DNA of 5,783 nt from contig VAWV01000293.1 of NCBI GenBank assembly GCA_005883295.1, forward strand, positions 416 to 6,198. The letters are read 5' to 3'. The notes beneath the pieces were generated by a model. The model searched no databases. It had not been told where the DNA came from and saw only the letters and a program-made list of their open reading frames with translations. Positions 1 through 5,376 of the stretch are shown in pieces. A program made the position numbers and the translations under genes. This stretch comes from Actinomycetota bacterium. Its GTDB lineage: Bacteria > Actinomycetota > Thermoleophilia > Solirubrobacterales > Thermoleophilaceae. The first letter of the stretch is position 1, and each line of letters starts with the position of its first letter.

Positions 1-1
1 G

Positions 2-1585
2 GCGGTGTGGGTGCGCGACCCGGTGTCCGAGACCGAGACCTTCGCGCGCGTGAAGGTGCCGAAGGAGGTGCTGCCACGGCTCGTCCCCATCGGCGGCGGG
101 GCGTTCGTGCCGCTCGAGGACGTGATCGCGCGCCACCTCGACCAGCTGTTCCCGGGCATGGAGATCCTCCACCACTCCGTGTTCCGCGTCGCGCGCGACG
201 CCGACTTCACGGTCTCGGACGAGGCCGACGACCTGCTCCAGGCCGTGGAGCAGGAGCTCCGCCGTCGGCGCTTCGGCGAGGTGGTCCGGCTGGAGGTCAG
301 CACCTCGATGGATGCCCACATGCGCCAGCGGCTCGTGGAGTGGCTCGAGGTGGAGGAGCGTCAGGTGTACGAGATCGAGGGCATGCTGGACCTCACCGAC
401 CTGTGGGAGCTGCACGACCAGGAGGGGTACGCCCAGCTGCGCGATGCGCCCTGGACCCCCGTCGTCCCGGGTCCGTTCCATGCCGAGGAGGGCCAGAAGG
501 CCGACCTGCTCGAGGCGATGCGCGCGGGCGACCTCCTGGTCCACCAGCCGTACGAGTCGTTCGCCGCCAGCGTGCAGCGCTTCGTGGACCAGGCGGTGGC
601 AGACCCCAACGTGCTGGCGATCAAGCTGACCGTGTATCGCACCGACGACGAGTCGACGCTGATCCCCGCTCTGATCAGGGCGGCCGAGCGCGGCAAGCAG
701 GCGGTGTGCATGGTCGAGCTGAAGGCGCGCTTCGACGAGCGCCGCAACATCAGCTGGGCGCGGGCGCTGGAGGAGGCGGGCGCGCACGTGGTGCATGGCG
801 TGCCCGGCCTCAAGACGCACGCCAAGGCGCTGCTTGTGGTCCGGCGCGAGGGCGAGGGCGTGCGGAACTACGTGCACGTGGGAACCGGCAACTACAACGC
901 CAAGACCGCGCGGCTCTATGAGGACTTCGGGCTCTTCACGGTGGACCCGGAGATCTCGGCCGACGTGGCCGACCTCTTCAACACGCTCACGGGCTTCGCG
1001 CGCCCGCGGCAGTACCGCAAGGCCCTGGTCTCGCCCGTCCACCTGCGCGAGGGGATCCTGGCCGAGATCGAGCGGACCGTTGAGGCCCATCGCGCGGGGC
1101 AGCAGGCGCGAATCGTGATGAAGATGAACTCGCTCGTGGACCGCCGTTGCATCGACGCGCTGTACCGGGCCTCGCAGGAGGGCGTCCGGATCGATCTGAA
1201 CGTGCGCGGGATCTGCTGCCTCACCCCGGGAGTGGAGGGCGTGAGCGAGAACATCCGCGTGGTCTCGGTGGTCGGTCGCTTCCTCGAGCACTCCCGGATC
1301 TACGGCTTCCAGCGCGACGGCGAGAGCCGCTACCTCATCGGCTCGGCCGACCTCATGCCGCGCAACCTCGATACGCGCGTGGAGCTGGTCGTGCCGGTCG
1401 ACGATCCGGGCCTGCGGGCGGAGCTCGAGGACACCCTCGAGCGCTGCTTCGCGGATGACGCCTTCGGCTGGGCGCTGGGCGCGGACGGCGGTTGGGAGAG
1501 GCGCTCCCGGAGCGAGCGGTGCGTGCACGCTGAGCTGATGGACCGCGCCACCGAGCGCGCTCTCGCCGCATTCGACCGGGAATAG
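2..1585 (+). CDS. ppk1: Polyphosphate kinase 1, 5'-truncated by window edge
   Basis: PPK1 reversibly transfers the gamma-phosphate of ATP to inorganic polyphosphate through a phospho-histidine. About 527 residues are visible. Family members have roughly 690, so the N-terminal domain and part of the head domain lie to the left of the window; the GTG at nt 5 is internal, not a start. Numbering residues from nt 5, the PPK1 signature is clear. The autophosphorylated histidine is H272 in GLKTHAKALLV, the second active-site histidine is H291 in NYVHVGTGNYN, and the C2-domain histidine is H429 in FLEHSRIYGF. GICCLTPGVEGVSENIRV and GSADLMPRNLDTRVELVVP are further C-terminal family blocks; the usual Trp before MPRNLD is Leu here. 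The frame is intact to the TAG stop. The last ~50 residues are a charged tail after the catalytic core. Expected location is the cytoplasm or inner face of the membrane. No partner gene such as ppx or phoU is visible downstream. The assignment is firm; only the N-terminus is unknown. Confidence 0.97.
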   Translation, partial: AVWVRDPVSETETFARVKVPKEVLPRLVPIGGGAFVPLEDVIARHLDQLFPGMEILHHSVFRVARDADFTVSDEADDLLQAVEQELRRRRFGEVVRLEVSTSMDAHMRQRLVEWLEVEERQVYEIEGMLDLTDLWELHDQEGYAQLRDAPWTPVVPGPFHAEEGQKADLLEAMRAGDLLVHQPYESFAASVQRFVDQAVADPNVLAIKLTVYRTDDESTLIPALIRAAERGKQAVCMVELKARFDERRNISWARALEEAGAHVVHGVPGLKTHAKALLVVRREGEGVRNYVHVGTGNYNAKTARLYEDFGLFTVDPEISADVADLFNTLTGFARPRQYRKALVSPVHLREGILAEIERTVEAHRAGQQARIVMKMNSLVDRRCIDALYRASQEGVRIDLNVRGICCLTPGVEGVSENIRVVSVVGRFLEHSRIYGFQRDGESRYLIGSADLMPRNLDTRVELVVPVDDPGLRAELEDTLERCFADDAFGWALGADGGWERRSRSERCVHAELMDRATERALAAFDRE

Positions 1586-1612
1586 CCCTCCAGCACAGCG
1601 GAAATGGACGAA

Positions 1613-1645
1613 TGTCCGTGGCGGGACGGGCCCAGCCACGGGACA
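1613..1645 (+). terminator. Stem-loop downstream of ppk1, possible terminator
   Basis: An imperfect inverted repeat lies 27 bp after the ppk1 stop. TGTCCGTGGC (1613-1622) pairs with GCCACGGGACA (1635-1645), giving ten base pairs with one bulged base and a 12-nt loop. The position suits a terminator for ppk1. No T-tract follows the stem, so an intrinsic terminator of the classical kind is not supported. It could equally be an operator or a 5' leader structure of the next gene. Confidence 0.4.
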
Positions 1646-1657
1646 CTAGCCGCAGTG

Positions 1658-1792
1658 ATGCAGCCGTCAGTCCGAGAGCGCCTGGGATGGCGCGGGCAGG
1701 GCCACCTCGTGGCCGAGGACCGTACAGATCGCGCGGTGATGGCCCGTTCGCTCATGTACCTGTTCGCCGCGGGCGGGGTGGTGAGCGTGGGC
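1658..1792 (+). pseudogene. Displaced N-terminal piece of the GGDEF/HD-GYP gene
   Basis: From the ATG at 1658 (another in-frame ATG lies at 1604) this frame reads a polar stretch ending EDRTDRAV, then the hydrophobic segment MARSLMYLFAAGGVVSV. After that it turns into Pro/Gly/Arg-rich sequence typical of the wrong frame in GC-rich DNA. It looks like the cytoplasmic N-terminus plus first membrane helix of the c-di-GMP protein that continues one frame over. The downstream frame has a TGA at 1782-1784, then reads hydrophobic sequence (ALLLVAFDRLPIWGFQ). A frame change somewhere around 1780-1800 would join the two. As I recall, related membrane GGDEF proteins have more residues between these segments, so a small out-of-frame deletion is as likely as a single-base indel. 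No strong ribosome-binding site precedes 1658. The exact start and breakpoint are uncertain. Confidence 0.5.
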
Positions 1793-1808
1793 TCCCGCCC
1801 TGCTCCTG

Positions 1809-3275
1809 GTGGCCTTCGACAGGCTTCCGATCTGGGGCTTCCAGGCGCTGCTCGCCTGCGGCACCGCGCTCGTCGGGTGGGCGATCTATGCGAGCGGGGA
1901 CACCACCAGCCCGTACGTCACCTTCTACTTCTGGATCGCGATCTACTCGTTCTACTTCCTGAGCCGCCGCCGGGCGGCCCTGCAGCTCGCGTTCGCCGGG
2001 CTCGCCTACTCCGCGGTCCTGCTCTCCGCCGGTAACGCGCAGACCGCGCCGGTGATCCACTGGACGTTCATCACCCTCGCGCTGGTGGTGGCCGGGGCGT
2101 TCATCGGGATCCAGCGCGAGCACTCGGACCGGCTGATCGACAGGCTGTCCAGCGCGGCCCGCACCGACAGCCTCACCGGGCTCGTCAACCGGCGGGGCTT
2201 CGAGGAGCTCTTCGAGACCGAGCTCGAGCGTGCCCGTCGCGGCGGCCGCCCGCTTTCCGTGATCGTCGGCGACCTCGACGGCTTCAAGGCGATCAACGAC
2301 CGCTATGGCCACGCCGCCGGCGACCGCGCCCTCGAGAAGCTCAGCGAGATCCTGCAGAACGTGAAGCGGCGGGTGGACACAGCCGCCCGGATCGGCGGCG
2401 AGGAGTTCGCGGTGATCGCCCCGGACTCCGACCACCACGCCGCCTACATCCTCGCCGAGCGCATGCGCCGCGAGGTTCGGGAGACCTTCACCGCGGACCC
2501 GTTCACGCTGACGATCAGCCTCGGGGTGGCGACGTTCCCCCGGCACGGCACGACCGCCGAGGAGCTGATCGCCGGCGGCGACGAGGCCCTGTACGCCGCG
2601 AAGAAGCTGGGCCGGGATCGCACGGTGGTGTTCAACCCCGAGATCTCGGAGACCATCCGCGCCGCCACCGGACAGCCGACGCCGCGCTCCGAGCGCCACG
2701 GCTCCACGGTGCTCGCGCTGGCCGAGGTCATCGACATGCGCGACGCCGGCACGGCCGCGCACTCGGAGACCGTCGGCCGGTACGCGGGCGCGATCGCGCG
2801 CGAGCTCGGGCTGACCGATGAGCTCGTCGAGCGCGTGCGCTTCGGCGGCATCGTCCACGACGTCGGCAAGATCGGTATCTCGGACGCCGTCCTCCGCAAG
2901 CCGGGCTGGCTGTCGGATGAGGACTGGACCGAGATGCGCCGGCACCCGGAGATCGGCGCGCGCATCCTGAGGGGCGCGAACCTGGGCGACATCGGCGACT
3001 GGATCCTTGCTCATCACGAGCGCCCGGACGGGCAGGGGTACCCGGCCGGACTGGCGGGAACGGAGATCCCGCTCGAGGCGCGGGTCCTCGCGGTGGCGGA
3101 CGCCTACGAGGCGATGACCACCGACCGCGTCTACCGGCCCGCGATGTCGGCCGAGGCCGCGCGCGAGGAGCTGCGGCAGTGCGCGGGCACGCAGTTCGAC
3201 GGGCGGGTGGTGGAGGCGTTCCTCGAGCTGCTCGACCGCTCCGAGGTCACGCGCGAGCTGCCGGTCGGATCTTAG
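1809..3275 (+). CDS. Membrane GGDEF + HD-GYP cyclic di-GMP enzyme
   Basis: This 488-residue protein combines a diguanylate cyclase and a c-di-GMP phosphodiesterase domain. Four hydrophobic segments (about residues 8-27, 34-52, 55-73 and 81-100) form a membrane anchor or sensor. The GGDEF domain (about 115-280) has D155 in GDLDGFKAIND, signature GGEEF at 196-200, and an RxxD product-inhibition site at R187-D190. The HD-GYP domain (about 310-480) has H318, H350-D351 in HDVGKIGI, H379, H402-H403-E404 followed by DGQGYP (407-412), and D431 in VADAYEAM. All expected catalytic residues are present, so both activities look possible; which one dominates cannot be read from the sequence. GTG at 1809 is the first standard start after an in-frame TGA at 1782 but has no ribosome-binding site. 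The real N-terminus is probably the displaced piece upstream, which makes the gene frameshifted. The stop overlaps the stop of the convergent hemerythrin gene by a few bases. Domain calls are firm; the start is not. Confidence 0.9.
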   Translation: MAFDRLPIWGFQALLACGTALVGWAIYASGDTTSPYVTFYFWIAIYSFYFLSRRRAALQLAFAGLAYSAVLLSAGNAQTAPVIHWTFITLALVVAGAFIGIQREHSDRLIDRLSSAARTDSLTGLVNRRGFEELFETELERARRGGRPLSVIVGDLDGFKAINDRYGHAAGDRALEKLSEILQNVKRRVDTAARIGGEEFAVIAPDSDHHAAYILAERMRREVRETFTADPFTLTISLGVATFPRHGTTAEELIAGGDEALYAAKKLGRDRTVVFNPEISETIRAATGQPTPRSERHGSTVLALAEVIDMRDAGTAAHSETVGRYAGAIARELGLTDELVERVRFGGIVHDVGKIGISDAVLRKPGWLSDEDWTEMRRHPEIGARILRGANLGDIGDWILAHHERPDGQGYPAGLAGTEIPLEARVLAVADAYEAMTTDRVYRPAMSAEAAREELRQCAGTQFDGRVVEAFLELLDRSEVTRELPVGS

Positions 3276-3748
3276 GCCGCGGGCGTCAGATCGGGCGAGT
3301 GCTCGGTCACGCGCCGGAATAGGCGCCGCACGGGCTCGTCGGGCTGAGTCTGCACCAGCTTCAGGTAGACCTCGGTCGCGTTCTCGAGGTGGATGGTGAG
3401 AAGCGCGTGGAGCGCGTAGAGGATCTCCTGCAAGGCGCCGGCATCGGTGGGGTCGGCCCCAGCCAGCTCCTCGATCCGGGAACGGATCTCGGTGCGGTCG
3501 TGCGCAACCGCCCCGCGGTCGCAATCGTCGCCCAGTAGGCGTTCCGCTCCGGGGTAGAGGACCCGCTGCTCGGCTTCCGTGTGCGGGAGGAGAACGTCGG
3601 CGAGGAACGCGACCACCTCCTCCACGACCTCGATGCGGTCCTTTACCGATAGGGAAGGAAGCTGATGCGCAACGACCGGCAGGCGCTCCACCTGATCGAG
3701 CAGGTCTGTCTGCTCCCGCCGGAAGCCCTCGGTGGTCCTGAGCGTCAT
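3272..3748 (-). CDS. Hemerythrin-like (HHE cation-binding) domain protein
   Basis: This 158-residue predicted soluble, helical protein looks like a hemerythrin/HHE-type four-helix bundle. Such proteins bind a di-iron centre and are linked to O2, NO or peroxide sensing or storage. Candidate ligands are H28, the clear HxxxE of the second helix (H56 and E60 in LLPHTEAEQRVLYP), H83, and H114/H120 with E122 or E126 in the last helix. The second HxxxE is imperfect (A124 at +4 from H120), so metal binding is probable but not certain. The start is convincing: AAAGGAGG lies six bases before the ATG. No signal peptide or membrane segment is seen. It is convergent with the c-di-GMP gene (TAA at 3272-3274 overlaps that gene's TAG at 3273-3275) and divergent from the basic-protein gene. 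Its first 62 codons and ribosome-binding site are duplicated exactly about 1.1 kb away. Family assignment is fairly secure; physiological role unknown. Confidence 0.8.
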   Translation of the reverse strand: MTLRTTEGFRREQTDLLDQVERLPVVAHQLPSLSVKDRIEVVEEVVAFLADVLLPHTEAEQRVLYPGAERLLGDDCDRGAVAHDRTEIRSRIEELAGADPTDAGALQEILYALHALLTIHLENATEVYLKLVQTQPDEPVRRLFRRVTEHSPDLTPAA

Positions 3749-3761
3749 AGCCGCCTCCTTT
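3563..3761 (-). repeat. 199-bp perfect direct repeat, source copy
   Basis: Identical base for base to 4655-4853 at a constant offset of 1,092 bp, in the same orientation. It spans 13 bp upstream of the hemerythrin-like start codon and codons 1-62, ending exactly after R62. This copy is taken as the source because the reading frame continues normally into the rest of the hemerythrin-like domain. The flanking bases differ from those of the second copy on both sides. Confidence 0.97.
3749..3761 (-). promoter_or_regulatory. Strong ribosome-binding site of the hemerythrin gene
   Basis: On the - strand the sequence AAAGGAGGCGGCT immediately precedes the ATG at 3748, with AGGAGG six bases from the start. 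It fixes the start codon. These 13 bases are also the upstream limit of the duplicated segment, so the second copy at 4841-4853 carries the same signal. Confidence 0.8.
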
Positions 3762-3911
3762 CCTGCTCTCTGGCGACTGGCGGAAACGCAGGCCTCACGT
3801 GTTCCGCTGCGTACATCATCCCACGTTTCCCGCTCGGCTTTCCCCGCACGTCACGCCGCGAACCTTTAGTGTGACGCCGACCTGCAACACCCGGCGGAGT
3901 GGAGGCTGGCG
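3749..3911. promoter_or_regulatory. Divergent intergenic region (hemerythrin / basic protein)
   Basis: These 163 bp must hold the promoters of two divergently transcribed genes. No convincing -35/-10 pair was found for either. Visible structure includes the inverted repeat GCGGAA (3780-3785) / TTCCGC (3802-3807) with a 16-bp spacer, a CACGTG palindrome at 3796-3801, and GGAAAC (3782-3787) mirrored by GTTTCC (3825-3830). Any could be an operator, but short repeats like these arise easily by chance. The + strand gene has a GGAGG at 3901-3905. Confidence 0.35.
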
Positions 3912-4379
3912 ATGGCACAGACCAGTAGATCAGGGGCACGCCGTACCAAGAGCACGACTCGCGGGAGCGCCAAGGCTCGGAGCTCGCGCTCGAGCACGGC
4001 TCGATCACAGCGATCCCCGCGCTCGCTCGGGCGGCTCGAGAAGTCGCTCGACGCCGCGGAAGGCGCGCTCAAGGACCTGCGGAAGGAGCTCGGCAAGGGC
4101 GGGCGCGACCTCCTGCGCGACGTCGAGCGCACGCTGAAGGACTCGAGGAAGAACTTCCGCAGCATGAGCCGCACGGTCGCCCGTGATATCGGGAAGGTGC
4201 AGCGGGCCGCGACCAGAGGCGTGAGCCCTCGGAGCGGTGGAGGTGCGCGTAAGAGCACGTCGGGAAGGAAGACAACGGCGTCGCGCTCGCGGTCCACGGC
4301 GTCGCGGTCGCGACCGACGGCCTCGCGCTCGCGGTCCACGGCGTCGCGTTCCCGCTCGGGGGCCTCGCGCTCGCGCTAA
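3912..4379 (+). CDS. Small very basic protein with SRS-rich heptad tail
   Basis: This 155-residue protein is dominated by Arg, Lys, Ser, Thr and Ala and contains no Trp, Tyr, Cys or His. It has three parts: a disordered basic N-terminus (1-38); a charged segment likely to be helical or coiled-coil (about 39-100, LGRLEKSLDAAEGALKDLRK onward); and a basic tail. The tail ends in five tandem heptapeptides of the type TASRSRS (residues 122-155, the last one incomplete). The composition resembles bacterial histone H1-like or nucleoid-associated proteins with repetitive basic tails, so nucleic-acid binding or compaction is a reasonable inference; no named family is recognised. The start is supported by GGAGG at 3901-3905, six bases before the ATG. 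It is divergent from the hemerythrin gene and convergent with the FG-GAP gene. Codon choice in the tail is repetitive. That it is a real gene is likely; its function is a guess. Confidence 0.72.
   Translation: MAQTSRSGARRTKSTTRGSAKARSSRSSTARSQRSPRSLGRLEKSLDAAEGALKDLRKELGKGGRDLLRDVERTLKDSRKNFRSMSRTVARDIGKVQRAATRGVSPRSGGGARKSTSGRKTTASRSRSTASRSRPTASRSRSTASRSRSGASRSR
4275..4376 (+). repeat. 21-bp tandem repeat encoding TASRSRS heptads
   Basis: Five in-frame units start at 4275, 4296, 4317, 4338 and 4359 (the last is 18 bp before the stop). They encode TASRSRS, TASRSRP, TASRSRS, TASRSRS and GASRSR. Units differ by a few substitutions, mostly at third positions. Unit gain or loss would stay in frame, so the number of heptads may vary between strains. 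Confidence 0.85.
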
Positions 4380-4397
4380 GGCCGAGGTTGGCCTAGC
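4375..4397. terminator. Stem-loop between convergent genes
   Basis: GCTAAGGCC (4375-4383) and GGCCTAGC (4390-4397) form an eight-pair stem with one bulged A and a 6-nt loop, overlapping the stop codon of the basic-protein gene. It sits between two convergent genes, where a shared bidirectional terminator is often found. No T-tract follows on either strand, so the function is uncertain. Confidence 0.4.
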
Positions 4398-5281
4398 AGC
4401 CGTAGGTCACGCACCGTCACCCGGCTAGCTCCCCCGCCGTCGGTGGCGTGGTCGGTGCGAGCGGGATGTCTCCGTCGCGCCCGAACCGGACCTCCAAGAA
4501 CCGGACCTCGAACAGCTGGCGCACGAACCATTCGCCGGTGGTACTGCGGAAGACGGCGAGGTCGGTCTTGCCGTCGCCGTTGTAGTCGCCGGGTACGGGC
4601 GTGTCGTAGGGCTTGCCGAAGGCGAAGTTTCCGATTCCGCGGATGTGCCAATGGCCGCTGCTCGGCTTCCGTGTGCGGGAGGAGAACGTCGGCGAGGAAC
4701 GCGACCACCTCCTCCACGACCTCGATGCGGTCCTTTACCGATAGGGAAGGAAGCTGATGCGCAACGACCGGCAGGCGCTCCACCTGATCGAGCAGGTCTG
4801 TCTGCTCCCGCCGGAAGCCCTCGGTGGTCCTGAGCGTCATAGCCGCCTCCTTTAAGCGGCCGACCCCCCGGATGTACCACCAGCCGGTCCTCGGGCGGAA
4901 GACAGCCAGTTGGACCTTCCCATCGCCCTTGTAGTCGCCCGGCAGCGGGATGTCGCCGGGGTGTCCGAACGAAATCGAACGCCTACCCAGGAAGCCCCAG
5001 AGGTAGCCGTTGAAGACCGCGATGTCGGTCTTCCCATCACCGTTGTAGTCCGCCGGCACGGGAATGACGCGGAAGCCGTACTTGACGCTACGCACTCCGC
5101 GGATGTGCCAGCGATCACTGCTCGGTCGGTAAACCGCGATGTCGACCCTGCCATCGCCGTTGTAGTCACCGACGACATGGTGGCGGACAGCGCTCGATCC
5201 CCGGAGCGCCGAGCTGGCGCTGAACGCCGACGCCCCTAAGAGGGTGACCGACAGCAGGATGGCGAGGGTGAGGCGGCGCAA
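4376..5281 (-). CDS. Secreted FG-GAP repeat protein disrupted by hemerythrin fragment
   Basis: The open frame encodes 301 residues in four parts. Residues 1-22 are a signal peptide (hydrophobic LTLAILLSVTLLGASA core, likely cleavage after A19 or A22). Residues 38-142 are three FG-GAP/VCBS-type units of 38-39 residues, each opening with DYNGDG- or DYKGDG-, an Asp-rich loop typical of calcium-binding beta-propeller blades. Residues 148-209 are identical to residues 1-62 of the neighbouring hemerythrin-like protein. From 210 on, Arg/Pro-rich sequence is the wrong-frame reading of the original C-terminus. The start is a TTG at 5281; an in-frame TAA lies at 5306-5308 and no better start or clear ribosome-binding site was found. 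Skipping the 199-bp block restores a frame that ends at a TGA at 4417-4419. The intact ancestor was presumably an exported FG-GAP protein. Whether the present chimera is made or stable is unknown. The duplicated block brings its own ribosome-binding site and ATG (4840), so a truncated hemerythrin fragment might also be translated. Confidence 0.75.
   Translation of the reverse strand: MRRLTLAILLSVTLLGASAFSASSALRGSSAVRHHVVGDYNGDGRVDIAVYRPSSDRWHIRGVRSVKYGFRVIPVPADYNGDGKTDIAVFNGYLWGFLGRRSISFGHPGDIPLPGDYKGDGKVQLAVFRPRTGWWYIRGVGRLKEAAMTLRTTEGFRREQTDLLDQVERLPVVAHQLPSLSVKDRIEVVEEVVAFLADVLLPHTEAEQRPLAHPRNRKLRLRQALRHARTRRLQRRRQDRPRRLPQYHRRMVRAPAVRGPVLGGPVRARRRHPARTDHATDGGGASRVTVRDLRLLGQPRP
4417..4665 (-). 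pseudogene. Out-of-frame C-terminal remnant of the FG-GAP gene
   Basis: In the frame ending with TGA at 4417-4419, the - strand reads PSSGHWHIRGIGNFAFGKPY, then a further unit with DYNGDGKTDLAVFRSTTGEW, and finishes at TAGELAG. This is the same repeat type as the three units upstream of the duplication (compare RPSSDRWHIRG in the first unit). It is clearly the original C-terminus, now displaced because 199 is not a multiple of three. The part between residue ~28 of the third unit and residue ~15 of the fourth is not found, so about 30 residues of repeat appear to be missing as well as the block being added. Confidence 0.8.
4483..4512 (-). repeat. 15-bp tandem duplication in the FG-GAP remnant
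   Basis: On the + strand GAACCGGACCTC occurs at 4483-4494 and again at 4498-4509, an offset of 15 bp. In the restored FG-GAP frame it encodes FEVRFLEVRF, one pentapeptide more than expected before GRDGDIP. It is in frame and lies near the protein's C-terminus. Confidence 0.7.
4655..4853 (-). repeat. 199-bp perfect direct repeat, inserted copy
   Basis: Exact copy of 3563-3761. On the - strand it begins with AAAGGAGGCGGCT, then the ATG at 4840 and 62 hemerythrin codons. The upstream junction is in frame with the FG-GAP protein (GVGRL-KEAA-M). The downstream junction falls in ccgagcag (4658-4665 on the - strand), a string also present at the equivalent place in the first FG-GAP unit (5118-5125). 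Zero divergence from the source implies a recent event, ongoing gene conversion or an assembly error. Confidence 0.97.
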
Positions 5282-5308
5282 TGAGGAAGTCCAGAGCGAG
5301 TTGCGTTA

Positions 5309-5335
5309 ATTGTATGAGCGTTCGCCGGATGCCAA
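5309..5335 (-). promoter_or_regulatory. Possible promoter of the FG-GAP gene
   Basis: On the - strand TTGGCA (5335-5330) and TACAAT (5314-5309) are separated by 15 bp and lie about 28 bp before the TTG start. Both hexamers are close to the housekeeping consensus and this is a locally AT-richer spot. The spacer is shorter than the usual 16-18 bp. The 95 bp between this gene and the next show no other clear signal. Confidence 0.35.
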
Positions 5336-5376
5336 GCCCGGCCACGGCCCCCTGAGACAACCGGCGCCGTCGCCTG

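Noticed and set aside
7..921. 304-residue Arg/Pro/Gly-rich open frame on the + strand
   Set aside because: It overlaps ppk1 in another frame and has no domain features; ppk1 is unambiguous here.
1752..3524. 590-residue open frame on the - strand
   Set aside because: It lies antisense to the clearly coding GGDEF/HD-GYP gene and runs into the hemerythrin gene. Its sequence is Arg/Gly/Ala/Asp-rich with no recognisable motif, as expected of a shadow frame in GC-rich DNA.
3866..4339. 157-residue - strand open frame antisense to the basic-protein gene
   Set aside because: The DREREAVGRDRDAV-type repeats are the reverse reading of the 21-bp tandem repeat. The + strand frame has a good ribosome-binding site and this one does not.
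3563..4853. The 199-bp repeats as the ends of a composite transposon or an integrated element
   Set aside because: The repeats are part of a normal gene, there is no transposase or integrase between them, no terminal inverted repeats, and the enclosed DNA matches its surroundings in composition.
4425..4880. 151-residue - strand open frame across the duplicated block
   Set aside because: It is neither the hemerythrin frame nor the FG-GAP frame; the composition is wrong-frame Ser/Pro/Arg-rich.
4571..5171. Regularly spaced DNA repeats (tcgccgttgtagtcgcc-like) suggestive of a CRISPR array
   Set aside because: The repeated strings are the reverse complement of codons for DYNGDG in the FG-GAP units; spacing follows protein units of 38-39 codons and the intervals are coding sequence, not unrelated spacers.
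5324..5342. GCCGG / CCGGC hairpin between the last two genes
   Set aside because: Only five pairs with a 9-nt loop and no T-tract; it overlaps the possible promoter and is expected by chance at this GC content.
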